From assembly GCA_029861865.1 (NCBI GenBank), contig JAOTYL010000002.1:496001-560000 (forward strand): 64,000 nucleotides of DNA, given 5' to 3'. The notes beneath the pieces are model-generated. The model did no database searches and was not told where the DNA came from. It saw nothing but the letters and a program-made list of their open reading frames with translations. The position numbers and the translations under genes are program-made. This document shows positions 43,060-52,173 of this stretch, piece by piece; the first letter of the stretch is position 1; each line of letters begins with the position of its first letter. This DNA comes from Myxococcales bacterium (GTDB taxonomy: Bacteria; Myxococcota_A; Polyangia; Polyangiales; Houyiibacteriaceae).

Positions 43060-44388
43060 TCAATCCCCCAGCAGCCGCGCCGACAACGCGCTGCGAAACC
43101 TGCGATTTGGATCCCAGCGATCCCTAATGGCGTTGAACTCTTTAAGCCGCGCGCCTTCCATCGCTTCGAAATGCTCACGCCGGGTGAACGAATCCTTGGC
43201 CAGATAGATACGCCCACCCTCGCGCAGGACCTGCTCGTTGAGGGAATCCACCAGCGCTTGGGTGTCGTCGCGCACCGCGATGTCGAGCGCCAACGTGATG
43301 CCGGGGCGCGGAAACGACAAAACACCCCGGCTCTCACGACCGAAATCCTTGATCACACACAGAAACGATGCGCCGCCGCGGGCGGTCAACACCTCGAGGA
43401 CTCTGCGGGCAGAGCCACGACCCACCTCTCTTGGCAGGACGCACTGATACTGAGTGAATCCACGCTTTCCATACATACGGTTCCAAGACCGGATTGCATC
43501 GAGCGGATAGTAAAAGGACTCGTGATTCACGATGCCGCGTGATACGCGTCGCCACTGCTTTCGGTAGTAGAGCTCGTTAAAGATGCGGATCGTCGCGCGG
43601 TTCAAGATCCAGGACGGCCAATCGAACCGGAGCCTCGGTCGGAAGCGAGTCTTGGGCGGGCGGAGCGGCGCTTGGTCTGGGTCTGCCCATCTGCCGCACA
43701 TCAGAGTGCCCCGCCCCATTCGCTTGCCGCGCGCAAGACAATCGATCCAACCCATGGTGTAGGGCCAATCGGGAGCGGCACTCTCGAGCGACTCCTGAAA
43801 CTCGTCGATGTCGTGGATGCGCCGGTTCTCTTGCCAGATCCACTGCGACGGAATGGACTGAAGCCCGAACTCGACTTCGAGAATGTGCCCGGTGAGCCCC
43901 ATGCCGCCAATGGTCGCTTTGAAGAGGTCGGAATGCTGCTCCGGAGAACATTCGAGCACACGGCCGTCGGCCACGCGCATCTTGAAGGACTTGACGTGAT
44001 CACCGAAGTTGCCGTCGCAGTGTTGGTTCTTCCCGTGAACGTCCGCCGCCACCATCCCCCCGAGCGTCACGAACTTGGTTCCGGGCGAAACGGGGGTGAA
44101 CCAACCACGGGGCATGAGAAGCCGATTCAGCTCGCTCAGCGCAAACCCCGACTCGGCACGAAACAACCCGGTGTCTTCGTCGAAACGAAGGATACGATCA
44201 GCAAAAGTCGTGTTGAGCACATCGGGCGCATCCGTGGAGGGCAGCGAGGCATCGCCATAAGACCGCCCGAGGCCTCGCGACAGGCTCACGTCGGCGCTGA
44301 TGCGCTCGAGATCCTCACCAAACCGCTCGCGTCCTGGCGCGGAGTGCCGGCCCCAGCCCGAGAGCATCGAAAGCGGTGGCTCACCCAT
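43060..44388 (-). CDS. FAD-dependent oxidase, DprE1-like
   Basis: 442 residues. VAO-family FAD oxidoreductase. Matches to DprE1: GLGRSYGDAS, TPVSPGTKFVTLGGMVAADVHGKNQH, the GNFGDHV motif, FTQYQCVLP, LSFPRPGITLALDIAVRD, and AKDSFTRREHF near the end. Aligned to the M. tuberculosis enzyme as I remember it, Cys387 corresponds to Ala367 and Lys418 to Lys398 (spacing 31 in both). The substrate here may be another polyprenyl-linked pentose. 48 bases after metK on the same strand. Confidence 0.85.
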   Translation of the reverse strand: MGEPPLSMLSGWGRHSAPGRERFGEDLERISADVSLSRGLGRSYGDASLPSTDAPDVLNTTFADRILRFDEDTGLFRAESGFALSELNRLLMPRGWFTPVSPGTKFVTLGGMVAADVHGKNQHCDGNFGDHVKSFKMRVADGRVLECSPEQHSDLFKATIGGMGLTGHILEVEFGLQSIPSQWIWQENRRIHDIDEFQESLESAAPDWPYTMGWIDCLARGKRMGRGTLMCGRWADPDQAPLRPPKTRFRPRLRFDWPSWILNRATIRIFNELYYRKQWRRVSRGIVNHESFYYPLDAIRSWNRMYGKRGFTQYQCVLPREVGRGSARRVLEVLTARGGASFLCVIKDFGRESRGVLSFPRPGITLALDIAVRDDTQALVDSLNEQVLREGGRIYLAKDSFTRREHFEAMEGARLKEFNAIRDRWDPNRRFRSALSARLLGD

Positions 44389-44436
44389 GGCGCCGGTAGT
44401 GTAGCGTGCCGACCCGCGGAGCCCTAAAAGACACCC

Positions 44437-45690
44437 TTAGCGCGCTGTTGCCCCGCGCCGAGCCGCCTTGCGACGCTTCTTGCTGGAAGGCAGTTTGCTC
44501 GTCGGCTTGCCGTTCGAGCCAGAGTGGCGCGACTTCGGTAGCAGCGCGCTTCGAAGCTCGTCCGCTCGGTCGGTGCGCTCCCAGGTGAACGTCTTTTCGG
44601 TCCGGCCGAAATGCCCATAGGCCGCAGTAGGTGTGTAGATCGGCCGCAACAGATCTAGCGTCTCGACGATCGCACGTGGCCGGAAGTCGAACATCTTGGA
44701 GACAGCCTTGGCGATTTTTGTGTCGTCCACGCGTCCGGTACCGAATGTCGTCACGTAGATACCCATGGGCTTGGCAACGCCGATCGCATACGCCACCTGT
44801 ACCTCACACCGAGACGCGACTTTCGAGGCGACGATGTTCTTGGCGACGTAGCGCGCAAAATACGCTGCGCTCCGGTCCACCTTAGAGGGATCCTTGCCGC
44901 TAAAGGCACCCCCGCCATGCCGGCCCATGCCGCCGTAGGTGTCGACGATGATCTTGCGCCCGGTCAGACCAGCATCCCCGTACGGGCCACCCACCACGAA
45001 TCGTCCGGTTGGGTTGACGTGAAACTTGGTCGACTTGTCGATCATTTTCGTGGGAAGCGTGGGCTTGATGACCTCTTCGATGATCGCCTCTCTCAACGCT
45101 CGATATTTCACTTCCTCGGCATGCTGGGTCGAGACGACGATCGCATCGAACCGGACCGGCCGGCCGTCTTGGTACTCCACGGTGACCTGAGTCTTTCCGT
45201 CGGGACGGAGCCAGGGAAGCACCCCACGCTTGCGAACTTGGGCTAGGCGCCGCGCAAGCTTGTGAGAGAGGTCGATCGGCATCGGCATGAGCTGACGCGT
45301 TTCGTCGACGGCATAGCCGAACATCAAACCTTGGTCCCCAGCCCCTTGCTCCTGACCTCTGGCCCGATCGACCCCTTGCGCAATGTCAGGCGATTGCCGC
45401 TCGACGGCCGTCAAGACACCGCATGTGGCGGCGTCAAAGCCCATCGAGGAGTCGGTATAGCCGATTCCAGCGATCGCTTTCCGAACGATCGCCGGGATAT
45501 CGATGGTGGCTTTTGCGGTGACCTCACCTCCGACGACCACGAAGCCGGTCTTGACCATCGTCTCGAGCGCGACGCGTGACCGTGTGTCTTGGCCTATGTA
45601 GGCATCGAGCAGGGAGTCGCTGATCTTATCGCAAATCTTGTCGGGATGGCCTTCCGTCACCGACTCGGAAGTAAACAGATAACCGCTCAT
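44437..45690 (-). CDS. metK: S-adenosylmethionine synthetase
   Basis: 417 residues. Forms S-adenosylmethionine from methionine and ATP. Motifs: [47 protein letters not shown], and YGHFGR near the end. A basic Ser/Lys tail of about 25 residues ([15 protein letters not shown]) extends the normal C-terminus. Only 48 bases separate its start from the preceding gene, too little for a SAM riboswitch. SAM use is represented nearby by the decarboxylase at 49.5 kb. Confidence 0.97.
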   Translation of the reverse strand: MSGYLFTSESVTEGHPDKICDKISDSLLDAYIGQDTRSRVALETMVKTGFVVVGGEVTAKATIDIPAIVRKAIAGIGYTDSSMGFDAATCGVLTAVERQSPDIAQGVDRARGQEQGAGDQGLMFGYAVDETRQLMPMPIDLSHKLARRLAQVRKRGVLPWLRPDGKTQVTVEYQDGRPVRFDAIVVSTQHAEEVKYRALREAIIEEVIKPTLPTKMIDKSTKFHVNPTGRFVVGGPYGDAGLTGRKIIVDTYGGMGRHGGGAFSGKDPSKVDRSAAYFARYVAKNIVASKVASRCEVQVAYAIGVAKPMGIYVTTFGTGRVDDTKIAKAVSKMFDFRPRAIVETLDLLRPIYTPTAAYGHFGRTEKTFTWERTDRADELRSALLPKSRHSGSNGKPTSKLPSSKKRRKAARRGATAR

Positions 45691-45738
45691 GATTGGCGAT
45701 GGCTCTTATCCGCCGTGGCGCCCCTAGTCAAACGGAGC

Positions 45739-47022
45739 CTAGAATGGCGGTTCGGGCGGTTGCGAGGGGCCGAAAGTCGCGAAGACCCGCAACCCGTAGG
45801 CGTCGCAGACTCCGGCGATATCCTTGGAACGCACTCCGACCAACACCGTCCCCGTTGCGGCAACGCCCTCCGAGTCACAGTCGCGCGTGAGTGCCACGAA
45901 ATTGTTGTCGGTTTTGCAGAAGTCGATACCTTCGAGCTGCTCGGTCGACTCGCTGCAATCCACTACCCCGGAGTCACCGTCGGGGCAGATATAGGCGAGA
46001 TGTAGAGTGTATCGACCCGCACCCTCGAAGATCTCGGCGACGAGCGCGGTGTTCGCATCGCGAACCTGGAGCGCGTAGTAGTCGATGTCGTCCTTGTGGT
46101 GCAGTGTGGCCGGGACCTCGATCCCCCAGGCGTCTTGGAAACAGGTTAGGCCCCCGCAGACGATCGACATGTTCTCTAGGTTATCGTTGTATTCGTATAC
46201 ATCATCACAGATACAATTGCCGCCGCTGCACCGGAAGCCGTCTTCGAAGCCATTGTCCTGACAGGTTCCGCACAAGGTCGGCTGATTACAAATGATGGCG
46301 CTTCCGCATTCGACATCCTGAGCCTCGCATGTGCAGTCTCCGAGGCACTCGTACGTCAGGTCCTCGGCGAGCACGCATTGCTCACCATCCCCGCATGGAG
46401 GGCACTGTGCTTTGCCGCCGCAGCCGTCGTCGAGACCCCCTGGCGGGGAGCATTCGTTCCGAGAGCATGGAAAGGTCGGGGCACAGCACGCGCCGTCGAC
46501 GCAGACCTGGCCCTCGGGGCAAGTACCACAACCCTGATCGCAGTTCACCCCCGCCGGGCAGACACACTTGTTGTTCTCGCAGACTTGCTGACCAAAACAT
46601 TCGCCGCAATAGATCGCTGGCGAGGTCCCACCGCACCGAGTCTGTATCGTGCCGCACTCGGCGCCGCCTCCAGCGGTGGCACAGGTGAGCTCCTCGCACC
46701 CACACAAGAAGTTCTGCGCATTAGCGCCGCACTCAGTCCCTTCGGGGCAATTGCCGCACTCGATCGACCCTTCGCAACCGTCGGGAAGGGAGCCGCATTC
46801 GATCGGAATCCCGAGGGACGCGAACTCGGCGATGACTTGTTCGCACGTCTTGGGCTCGCAGCCCGGTTCTTGAGCGTCGTAGCACCGACTATCGCTGTTC
46901 CAACAGAAGTAACCCGAAGGACAGTCCGACTGCTGGCCACAGCCGAAGAGGCCGTTGGGGATGGCAAGGTTGCAACCACCCAGCAGGATGAGACCGAGCG
47001 ACAATACTACGAGATGTTTCAT
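45739..47022 (-). CDS. Cys-rich surface lipoprotein
   Basis: 427 residues. Signal peptide with lipobox LLGGC. About 50 cysteines, mostly in irregular CGxCPEG, CVxxxC and CGGT blocks between residues 20 and 275 (for example NCPEGTEC, TCPEGQVC), followed by a beta-rich C-terminal domain (DVYEYNDNLENM ... DDIDYYALQV ... YTLHLAYICPDGDSG) like a pre-peptidase C-terminal domain. The gene overlaps the TPR gene by one base. Such multi-Cys lipoproteins are common in Myxococcota; functions are mostly unknown, with adhesion or envelope roles suggested. Confidence 0.85.
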   Translation of the reverse strand: MKHLVVLSLGLILLGGCNLAIPNGLFGCGQQSDCPSGYFCWNSDSRCYDAQEPGCEPKTCEQVIAEFASLGIPIECGSLPDGCEGSIECGNCPEGTECGANAQNFLCGCEELTCATAGGGAECGTIQTRCGGTSPAIYCGECFGQQVCENNKCVCPAGVNCDQGCGTCPEGQVCVDGACCAPTFPCSRNECSPPGGLDDGCGGKAQCPPCGDGEQCVLAEDLTYECLGDCTCEAQDVECGSAIICNQPTLCGTCQDNGFEDGFRCSGGNCICDDVYEYNDNLENMSIVCGGLTCFQDAWGIEVPATLHHKDDIDYYALQVRDANTALVAEIFEGAGRYTLHLAYICPDGDSGVVDCSESTEQLEGIDFCKTDNNFVALTRDCDSEGVAATGTVLVGVRSKDIAGVCDAYGLRVFATFGPSQPPEPPF

Positions 47023-47804
47023 CAAAATTTCCCCCTGACGGAGATACCGGTCGGCCCGATGCTGACCTCGGGGACCTCTTCCTCGTGACCTCCCGTGAGC
47101 TGCCAGATGACACCTCCGATGACCCCTGCGGCGCCGACGCCGAGAAGTCCTAGGCCGATTTTCGTCCGGCGCGGCCCGCGATCCGCCATGTCTTGGTATT
47201 CGGCAAAGCTCGATCCAGCCGGTGCACCCGACACGTTCTTCTGATCGCGTTGGCCGAGCCCCACCAAGATCGCTCCCGTCACCATCGATGCGCTGCCCGC
47301 TCCGATCGTGATCCACGGACCTGGACCTGGGCCGACGTGCCGCGTCAGTGGTCTTTCGGCTTTGACCCTCGCCGCCGCCTCGATGGCGGCCTGTCGCGCC
47401 TCGATCTCGGCATCGAGCTCGGCCCGCTGTTGAGCGCGAATTGCCTCGCGAAGAGCTTCGATCCGGCCCTCTACGTGCTCTCGATCGGGCGATTTCGGCC
47501 GTGCCTTGATGTATCCCTCGTAGGCCGCGAGGGCCTCGGCATCGTGGCGCATTCGGTCGGAGACCGTCGCGATGTTGAAGAGTAAGTCAGGGCTCTTCGT
47601 GAGCTGGTAGGCTTGGCGGAAGTGAGCGAGCGCCGTCTCGAAGTCGCCGTTCTGATAGGCGCTCGTGCCCGAGACAAACTCCTTTTTGGCCTGCGCTATT
47701 TGCTCGTCGCGCGAAGCTGAGCTCTGTGCATGCAGACTGCTCGTCGAAACTAAGGATGCGACTGTGATCGCCGCGATAAGAAGGAAACGCATCTCTCCCC
47801 ACAA
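47022..47804 (-). CDS. TPR protein with C-terminal membrane helices
   Basis: 260 residues with a signal peptide (cut near LHAQSS). TPR-like helices (residues 35-110: GTSAYQNGDFETALAHFRQAYQL, LLFNIATVSDR), an Ala/Glu-rich coiled coil to about 155, then two hydrophobic segments (ITIGAGSASMVTGAILVGLG, IGLGLLGVGAAGVIGGVIW). A second ATG four codons later is possible. Overlaps the Cys-rich lipoprotein gene by one base, so the two products probably act together at the envelope. Confidence 0.82.
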   Translation of the reverse strand: MWGEMRFLLIAAITVASLVSTSSLHAQSSASRDEQIAQAKKEFVSGTSAYQNGDFETALAHFRQAYQLTKSPDLLFNIATVSDRMRHDAEALAAYEGYIKARPKSPDREHVEGRIEALREAIRAQQRAELDAEIEARQAAIEAAARVKAERPLTRHVGPGPGPWITIGAGSASMVTGAILVGLGQRDQKNVSGAPAGSSFAEYQDMADRGPRRTKIGLGLLGVGAAGVIGGVIWQLTGGHEEEVPEVSIGPTGISVRGKF

Positions 47805-47860
47805 GTAAGAAGGCCCAAGAGGGGCACCCCTTCACAATAGCAGTCGGGGAAGGCAAAGGC

Positions 47861-49468
47861 CTACTCGTGCGTGATGCGAGGAGGCTTACCTCTTACGATG
47901 CGTGTGTCGCCACGCCACTCTTCGCCCGCATGCGGGTAGTCGAGATTGTAATGTAGCCCACGACTCTCTTTGCGAGCCTCCGCGCAACGGATGATCAGCT
48001 CTGCAACGTCGGCAATGTTGCGGAGCTCCAACATATCGCGATTCACGAGGTGGGCCCAGTAGTACTCACGGATCTCTTCCTGAAGCATTGCAATGCGGCG
48101 GGCCGCTCTGCGCAAGCGCCGATCGGTGCGAACGATCCCTACATAGTTCCACATGAAGCGCCGGAGCTCGTCCCAGTTTTGGGTGACCACGACGGCTTCA
48201 TCGCTCGGGACGGCCTGGCCCACATCCCAGTCCGGAACCGCCTCGAACGCCTCGTCGATCTCAGAAAACCTCGCGCGCGCCGCGATAGCCGTACGGTGAC
48301 CATAGACGAGCCCTTCGAGCAGCGAGTTGGACGCGAGTCGATTCGCGCCGTGGAGGCCCGTGCAAGTCACCTCGCCCACGGCCCACAAGCCCCGCAGCGT
48401 CGTGTGGCCCTCGCCATCGACCACGACTCCACCGCACATGTAGTGCGCCGCAGGGACCACGGGGATCGGTGCACGGGTCATGTCGACGCCGTACTGAAGG
48501 CATCGTGCGTGAATGTTGGGGAACCGTTTGACTAGGTACGACGCTGGCTTGTGCGTCATGTCAAGATAAACACACTCTTCGCCCGTGCGTTTCATCTCAT
48601 AGTCGATAGCGCGGGCAACGACGTCGCGGGGTGCGAGATCCTTCATCTCGTGATGCGAAACCATGAAAGCAGTGCCGTCGCGCAAGCGAAGGATGCCTCC
48701 CTCCCCGCGCAGCGCCTCGCTGATCAAAAAACTCTTTGCCTTTGGGTGGAAAAGACACGTCGGGTGAAACTGAAAGAACTCCATGTTCGCGAGCTCGGCG
48801 CCGGCACGATACGCCATGGCCACACCGTCGCCCGTCGCGACATCGGGGTTGGAAGTATAAAGGTAGACCTTCCCGGCGCCCCCGGTCGCAATGATGGTCT
48901 CCTTGGCAAGGAACGTCTTAACATCGCCGGTGGTCTCGTCGAGGACGTAAGCGCCGACGACTCGAGTCGAACCATCGGGCGTTGGGGTCTGGACGAGGTC
49001 GATGGCCATGTGATCTTCGTAGATTTCGATATTGGGCGATGCGGCTGCTGCTTCGATGAGGACCCGCTGCACCTCTTCACCCGTGATGTCTCCTGCATGA
49101 ACGACGCGCCGTGCGCTGTGCCCGCCCTCGCGCGTCAGATCGAGCGACTTGCTTTGTCCGTCGCGGCTGAATTCAGCCCCGAGCTCCATGAGCTCCTGAA
49201 TCCGGCCCGGCCCGTCTTGAACCACCATTTCGACGATGTCCCGACGCGAGAGGCCACCACCCGTGTTGAGCGTGTCTTCTACATGCGCTTCGAACGAGTC
49301 GGCCGGATCGAGCACAGCCGCAATCCCACCTTGCGCCCAATTTGTGGCGGAATCGCTTCGGCTGCGCTTGGTCACCATCGTGACCTTGCGATGCAGCGCC
49401 GCCTCGAGCGCAAAACTCAAGCCCCCAACACCGCTACCTAGAACCAGATACTCACACTCGGTTCGCAT
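47861..49468 (-). CDS. nadB: L-aspartate oxidase
   Basis: 535 residues. Flavoprotein that makes iminoaspartate for NAD synthesis. FAD site LGSGVGGLSFALEAA; TNWAQGGIAAVL; HSARRVVHAGDITGEEV; FHPTCLF; AAHYMCGGVVVDGEGHT; GLHGANRLASNSLLEGLVYG; C-terminal LHYNLDYPH. This set separates NadB from succinate dehydrogenase flavoproteins. nadA and nadC are not in the window. Confidence 0.97.
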   Translation of the reverse strand: MRTECEYLVLGSGVGGLSFALEAALHRKVTMVTKRSRSDSATNWAQGGIAAVLDPADSFEAHVEDTLNTGGGLSRRDIVEMVVQDGPGRIQELMELGAEFSRDGQSKSLDLTREGGHSARRVVHAGDITGEEVQRVLIEAAAASPNIEIYEDHMAIDLVQTPTPDGSTRVVGAYVLDETTGDVKTFLAKETIIATGGAGKVYLYTSNPDVATGDGVAMAYRAGAELANMEFFQFHPTCLFHPKAKSFLISEALRGEGGILRLRDGTAFMVSHHEMKDLAPRDVVARAIDYEMKRTGEECVYLDMTHKPASYLVKRFPNIHARCLQYGVDMTRAPIPVVPAAHYMCGGVVVDGEGHTTLRGLWAVGEVTCTGLHGANRLASNSLLEGLVYGHRTAIAARARFSEIDEAFEAVPDWDVGQAVPSDEAVVVTQNWDELRRFMWNYVGIVRTDRRLRRAARRIAMLQEEIREYYWAHLVNRDMLELRNIADVAELIIRCAEARKESRGLHYNLDYPHAGEEWRGDTRIVRGKPPRITHE

Positions 49469-49524
49469 CGACGGGGCAGTCTATCAGGGGAACGGGGAGT
49501 GTTGTAGTCGTTGTCCCGAGCGAG

Positions 49525-50475
49525 TTACAGTGGCAACTCGTAGGGAGGGCGAGGCCCACCCGGAGGAATGTAGTACTGGAGATAAGTCACGCGATAGCCC
49601 CCAAGGCTCCTGACTACGTGGTCACCCAACTGGTAACCGGCCAGCTTCAACTTGGGCTCGCCCTGGGGCAAAAACGCGACGACATCGAAAGCCCGAGGTT
49701 GGAAAAGCTCGACGATTGTCCCGACGAACCCAGTCAGATCGCTCCCGAAATCCCGGTTCGTCTCAAAGCTCGCGTAGCTCCCCATCTGTTCGGGGGTCAC
49801 GTGAAGCGTGTAGTATTCTTGGCCCCGAAGCGCATTGAGGGAATAACCCGCGGGGTCGAAGACATGTTCGGATGTGTCGAACCCCGGAAGCACACCATCG
49901 ATGCCGAGCCCAACCGCCAACGAACGATCCTCCGACAACTCGGCACTCGTGAACTGCGCTGCCACACGTTCATCGATGGCGTGCATCAGTATCTCGATGG
50001 TCGGATCAGACGTTTCAGGAACGAACGCACGAGTCGTGTGGAACATCTGTACGTAATGCCCATGCTCATCGCCAAACCGAAGCGCGCGACCCGGAACCAT
50101 GGCCTTCAGGCGTCTAGCATCCTCGCGGAACGTCGTCGGCTGGCGTTCGGGAAAATGCTCGTTCTTTCTCTCGTAGACCAGGAATGCGATCGAATCCGCG
50201 GAGATGGCCTCGAGCAATCGAGCTACCGCATCGACCAGAGTCGTCAAGCCACACGTGATCATCACGCAGTAATCATCGAAGACGAACAAGCTCGACTCGG
50301 AGAGGAGGTAGGCGTCGCAGTGGTCGTTGCGCATCACCGAGATGACGTCTGCCCCTGCCGCGCGCACCACATCTCGCCAAATGTCGTCCCCGAGGGACCG
50401 CAACGATGCCGAATCCGGCGTGACAACCAGCTCGAGCTTCTTCTCTGGGCCCTCGAAAAACGTCAGGGAGGACAT
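49525..50475 (-). CDS. speD: S-adenosylmethionine decarboxylase proenzyme, eukaryotic type
   Basis: 316 residues. Makes decarboxylated SAM, the aminopropyl donor for spermidine. It matches the eukaryotic-type proenzyme, not the short bacterial SpeD: FFEGPEKKLEL at the start, LLSESSLFVFDD with the self-cleavage site Glu60-Ser61 (pyruvoyl from Ser61), ITCGLTT with catalytic Cys75, and AGYSLNALRGQEYYTLHVTPE with Ser212 and His225 that drive processing, then SYASFETN. Start at ATG 50475. No spermidine synthase is nearby. A shifted substrate preference (ornithine or arginine) cannot be excluded. Confidence 0.92.
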   Translation of the reverse strand: MSSLTFFEGPEKKLELVVTPDSASLRSLGDDIWRDVVRAAGADVISVMRNDHCDAYLLSESSLFVFDDYCVMITCGLTTLVDAVARLLEAISADSIAFLVYERKNEHFPERQPTTFREDARRLKAMVPGRALRFGDEHGHYVQMFHTTRAFVPETSDPTIEILMHAIDERVAAQFTSAELSEDRSLAVGLGIDGVLPGFDTSEHVFDPAGYSLNALRGQEYYTLHVTPEQMGSYASFETNRDFGSDLTGFVGTIVELFQPRAFDVVAFLPQGEPKLKLAGYQLGDHVVRSLGGYRVTYLQYYIPPGGPRPPYELPL

Positions 50476-50561
50476 GCGAGGGCCAAGGATGAGCCGAAGA
50501 AAGCTGGGCGCAAGCGCGGGAGGCTGGTTTTGGCGCGTCTCCGCGCTGGGAGATACACTCC

Positions 50562-51218
50562 GTGATGATGCGGTTTTCGTTGCCATTCGCGGTGGTCTTG
50601 GCCAGCTTTGCGCTGGGGACGGCCGCGTCTGCGGGCGCCGACATTTATCGGTGCAAGCGAGCCGATGGCACGCAGCACTATACGAATGTCCGAGAGCAGG
50701 GCCGCCGCTGCCAGGTCGTCGTCCGGGCGAGTAAGAAGTCTAGAGCCAAGAGGAGTGCGAGGAAGTCGCCGAGCACGGCGAGACCGCCCACGAAGAGACA
50801 CCCCAGAGACCCCGAGCGACACACGCGGTACGACAACCTGATCACCGAGGCCGCGCAAGTCTACCAACTCCCCCACTCCTTCATCCGCGCGGTCATGCAT
50901 GTGGAGAGCAATTTCAATCCTACCGTCGTCAGTCGCGCGGGGGCGATGGGTCTGATGCAGCTCATGCCCAAGACCGCGCGCTCCATGGGGGTTTCCGATC
51001 CATTCGATGTTCGACAGAACGTTCTCGGTGGTGCTCGTTACCTGCGCATTCTGGCGAACCGCTTCAAAGGAGACTTGATCCTGACCGTTGCGGCGTACAA
51101 CGCCGGCGAAGCAGCGGTCGATAAGTACGAGGGCATTCCACCCTATCAGGAGACGCAGCGTTACGTGCGCCGAGTGCTGAAGCACTACTATGCCTATCGC
51201 TCCGAGACCTCGCCCTGA
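50562..51218 (+). CDS. Lytic transglycosylase, SLT domain
   Basis: 218 residues with a signal peptide (cut near ASAGAD). A DUF4124-like N-terminal stretch (IYRCKRADGTQHYTN) and a Lys/Arg linker precede the lysozyme-like domain: HVESNFNP (catalytic Glu), RAGAMGLMQLMP, GARYLRIL, VAAYNAGEAAV. Cleaves peptidoglycan glycan strands to 1,6-anhydro products, feeding recycling via NagZ. Start GTG at 50562; ATG codons at 50565 and 50568 are alternatives. Confidence 0.92.
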   Translation: MMMRFSLPFAVVLASFALGTAASAGADIYRCKRADGTQHYTNVREQGRRCQVVVRASKKSRAKRSARKSPSTARPPTKRHPRDPERHTRYDNLITEAAQVYQLPHSFIRAVMHVESNFNPTVVSRAGAMGLMQLMPKTARSMGVSDPFDVRQNVLGGARYLRILANRFKGDLILTVAAYNAGEAAVDKYEGIPPYQETQRYVRRVLKHYYAYRSETSP

Positions 51219-51221
51219 ACG

Positions 51222-52124
51222 ATGACCACGACGTTGATCGCGGCGCTTGTGGTGGGATTGTTGGCGCCGGTGGTACGGGCACTGGTTTGGGGGGTACCCT
51301 TTGGCCTGTTGTCGATCAGCACCGTCCTGGTGTCTTTCGCGGGATCTGTGCTCACGGTCTTGCTGATCGGAGCGACGGCAGGTTTTCTCCTTCGGGCAAC
51401 GGCGCTGACACCGTACCGGGTCGACATCCTAGCGGGGAGCATCGGAGCGTTGGGTGGGTTCGTTCTGTTACTGAGCTCGGCTCGCCGGATGCGACAGGTT
51501 CGCGGCCTCTCCGTCTTGTGCCAACGACTCTCCGAAGAAGATGCACAGGCCACTGCGCTCCGAGCGCTCAGACGACTGCTCGATCGCGCGAAAAGGAGCG
51601 ATGCCGATCGCCACATCGCCCTCGTGCTCATGGCCACGGGCCCCTTGACCCAGGCATCCCTTTGGGAGCAAGCCCGAGCAGGGCTCTTGAGCATAGACGG
51701 GCAAAGCCTGACGCCGGCTCAGTCGGTTCTTCGAAACCAAGCGCTTGCCACCTGCCAGCTGCAGTTCGACGAGCTCAGCGCAGCAGAGGACGCCATCGGC
51801 AACATCCCGAGGCCAGCAGAGCCATCGATCGAAGTTTGGTTGATCGCGATGGAGGCGCTCCTTCTCGCCGTGCGTGGAGACCCTGACCGGGCCCGAGCCA
51901 AACTCCGAGGTCAGGACACCTCGGACAACCCGTCGCTCGAAGCGTCTCATCGACTCGTCAGGGCACACATTCTGGCAGGCCAGAATCAACGGGCGGCCGC
52001 GCTCGAGGAATTGAAGACCCTTCGCCAAGCCGCCGGCCGTGCAGGCCTCGAACGCGTGCTCCACCCAAATGGCCCAGCGAGCCCGCTCGCGCGTGATCTG
52101 ATCGAGGCCGAGGAGCCTGCCTAA
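51222..52124 (+). CDS. Membrane protein with TPR-like C-terminal part
   Basis: 300 residues, three bases after the transglycosylase stop. Three hydrophobic segments in the first 86 residues (TLIAALVVGLLAPV, ISTVLVSFAGSVLTVLLIGA, ILAGSIGALGGFVLLL) precede a helical repeat region of about 200 residues (RALRRLLDRAKR, ALATCQLQFDELSAAEDAI, HRLVRAHILAGQNQRAAALEEL) resembling TPRs. No family recognised. Probably co-transcribed with the transglycosylase. Confidence 0.75.
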   Translation: MTTTLIAALVVGLLAPVVRALVWGVPFGLLSISTVLVSFAGSVLTVLLIGATAGFLLRATALTPYRVDILAGSIGALGGFVLLLSSARRMRQVRGLSVLCQRLSEEDAQATALRALRRLLDRAKRSDADRHIALVLMATGPLTQASLWEQARAGLLSIDGQSLTPAQSVLRNQALATCQLQFDELSAAEDAIGNIPRPAEPSIEVWLIAMEALLLAVRGDPDRARAKLRGQDTSDNPSLEASHRLVRAHILAGQNQRAAALEELKTLRQAAGRAGLERVLHPNGPASPLARDLIEAEEPA

Positions 52125-52173
52125 GACACGGCTCCAATTCATGGTTTGGGGGCTCGTTGGAGACGATGCGCGT

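Noticed and set aside
45691-45738. SAM or SAH riboswitch upstream of metK
   Set aside because: Only 48 bases separate metK from the preceding gene and no aptamer-like pairing is visible.
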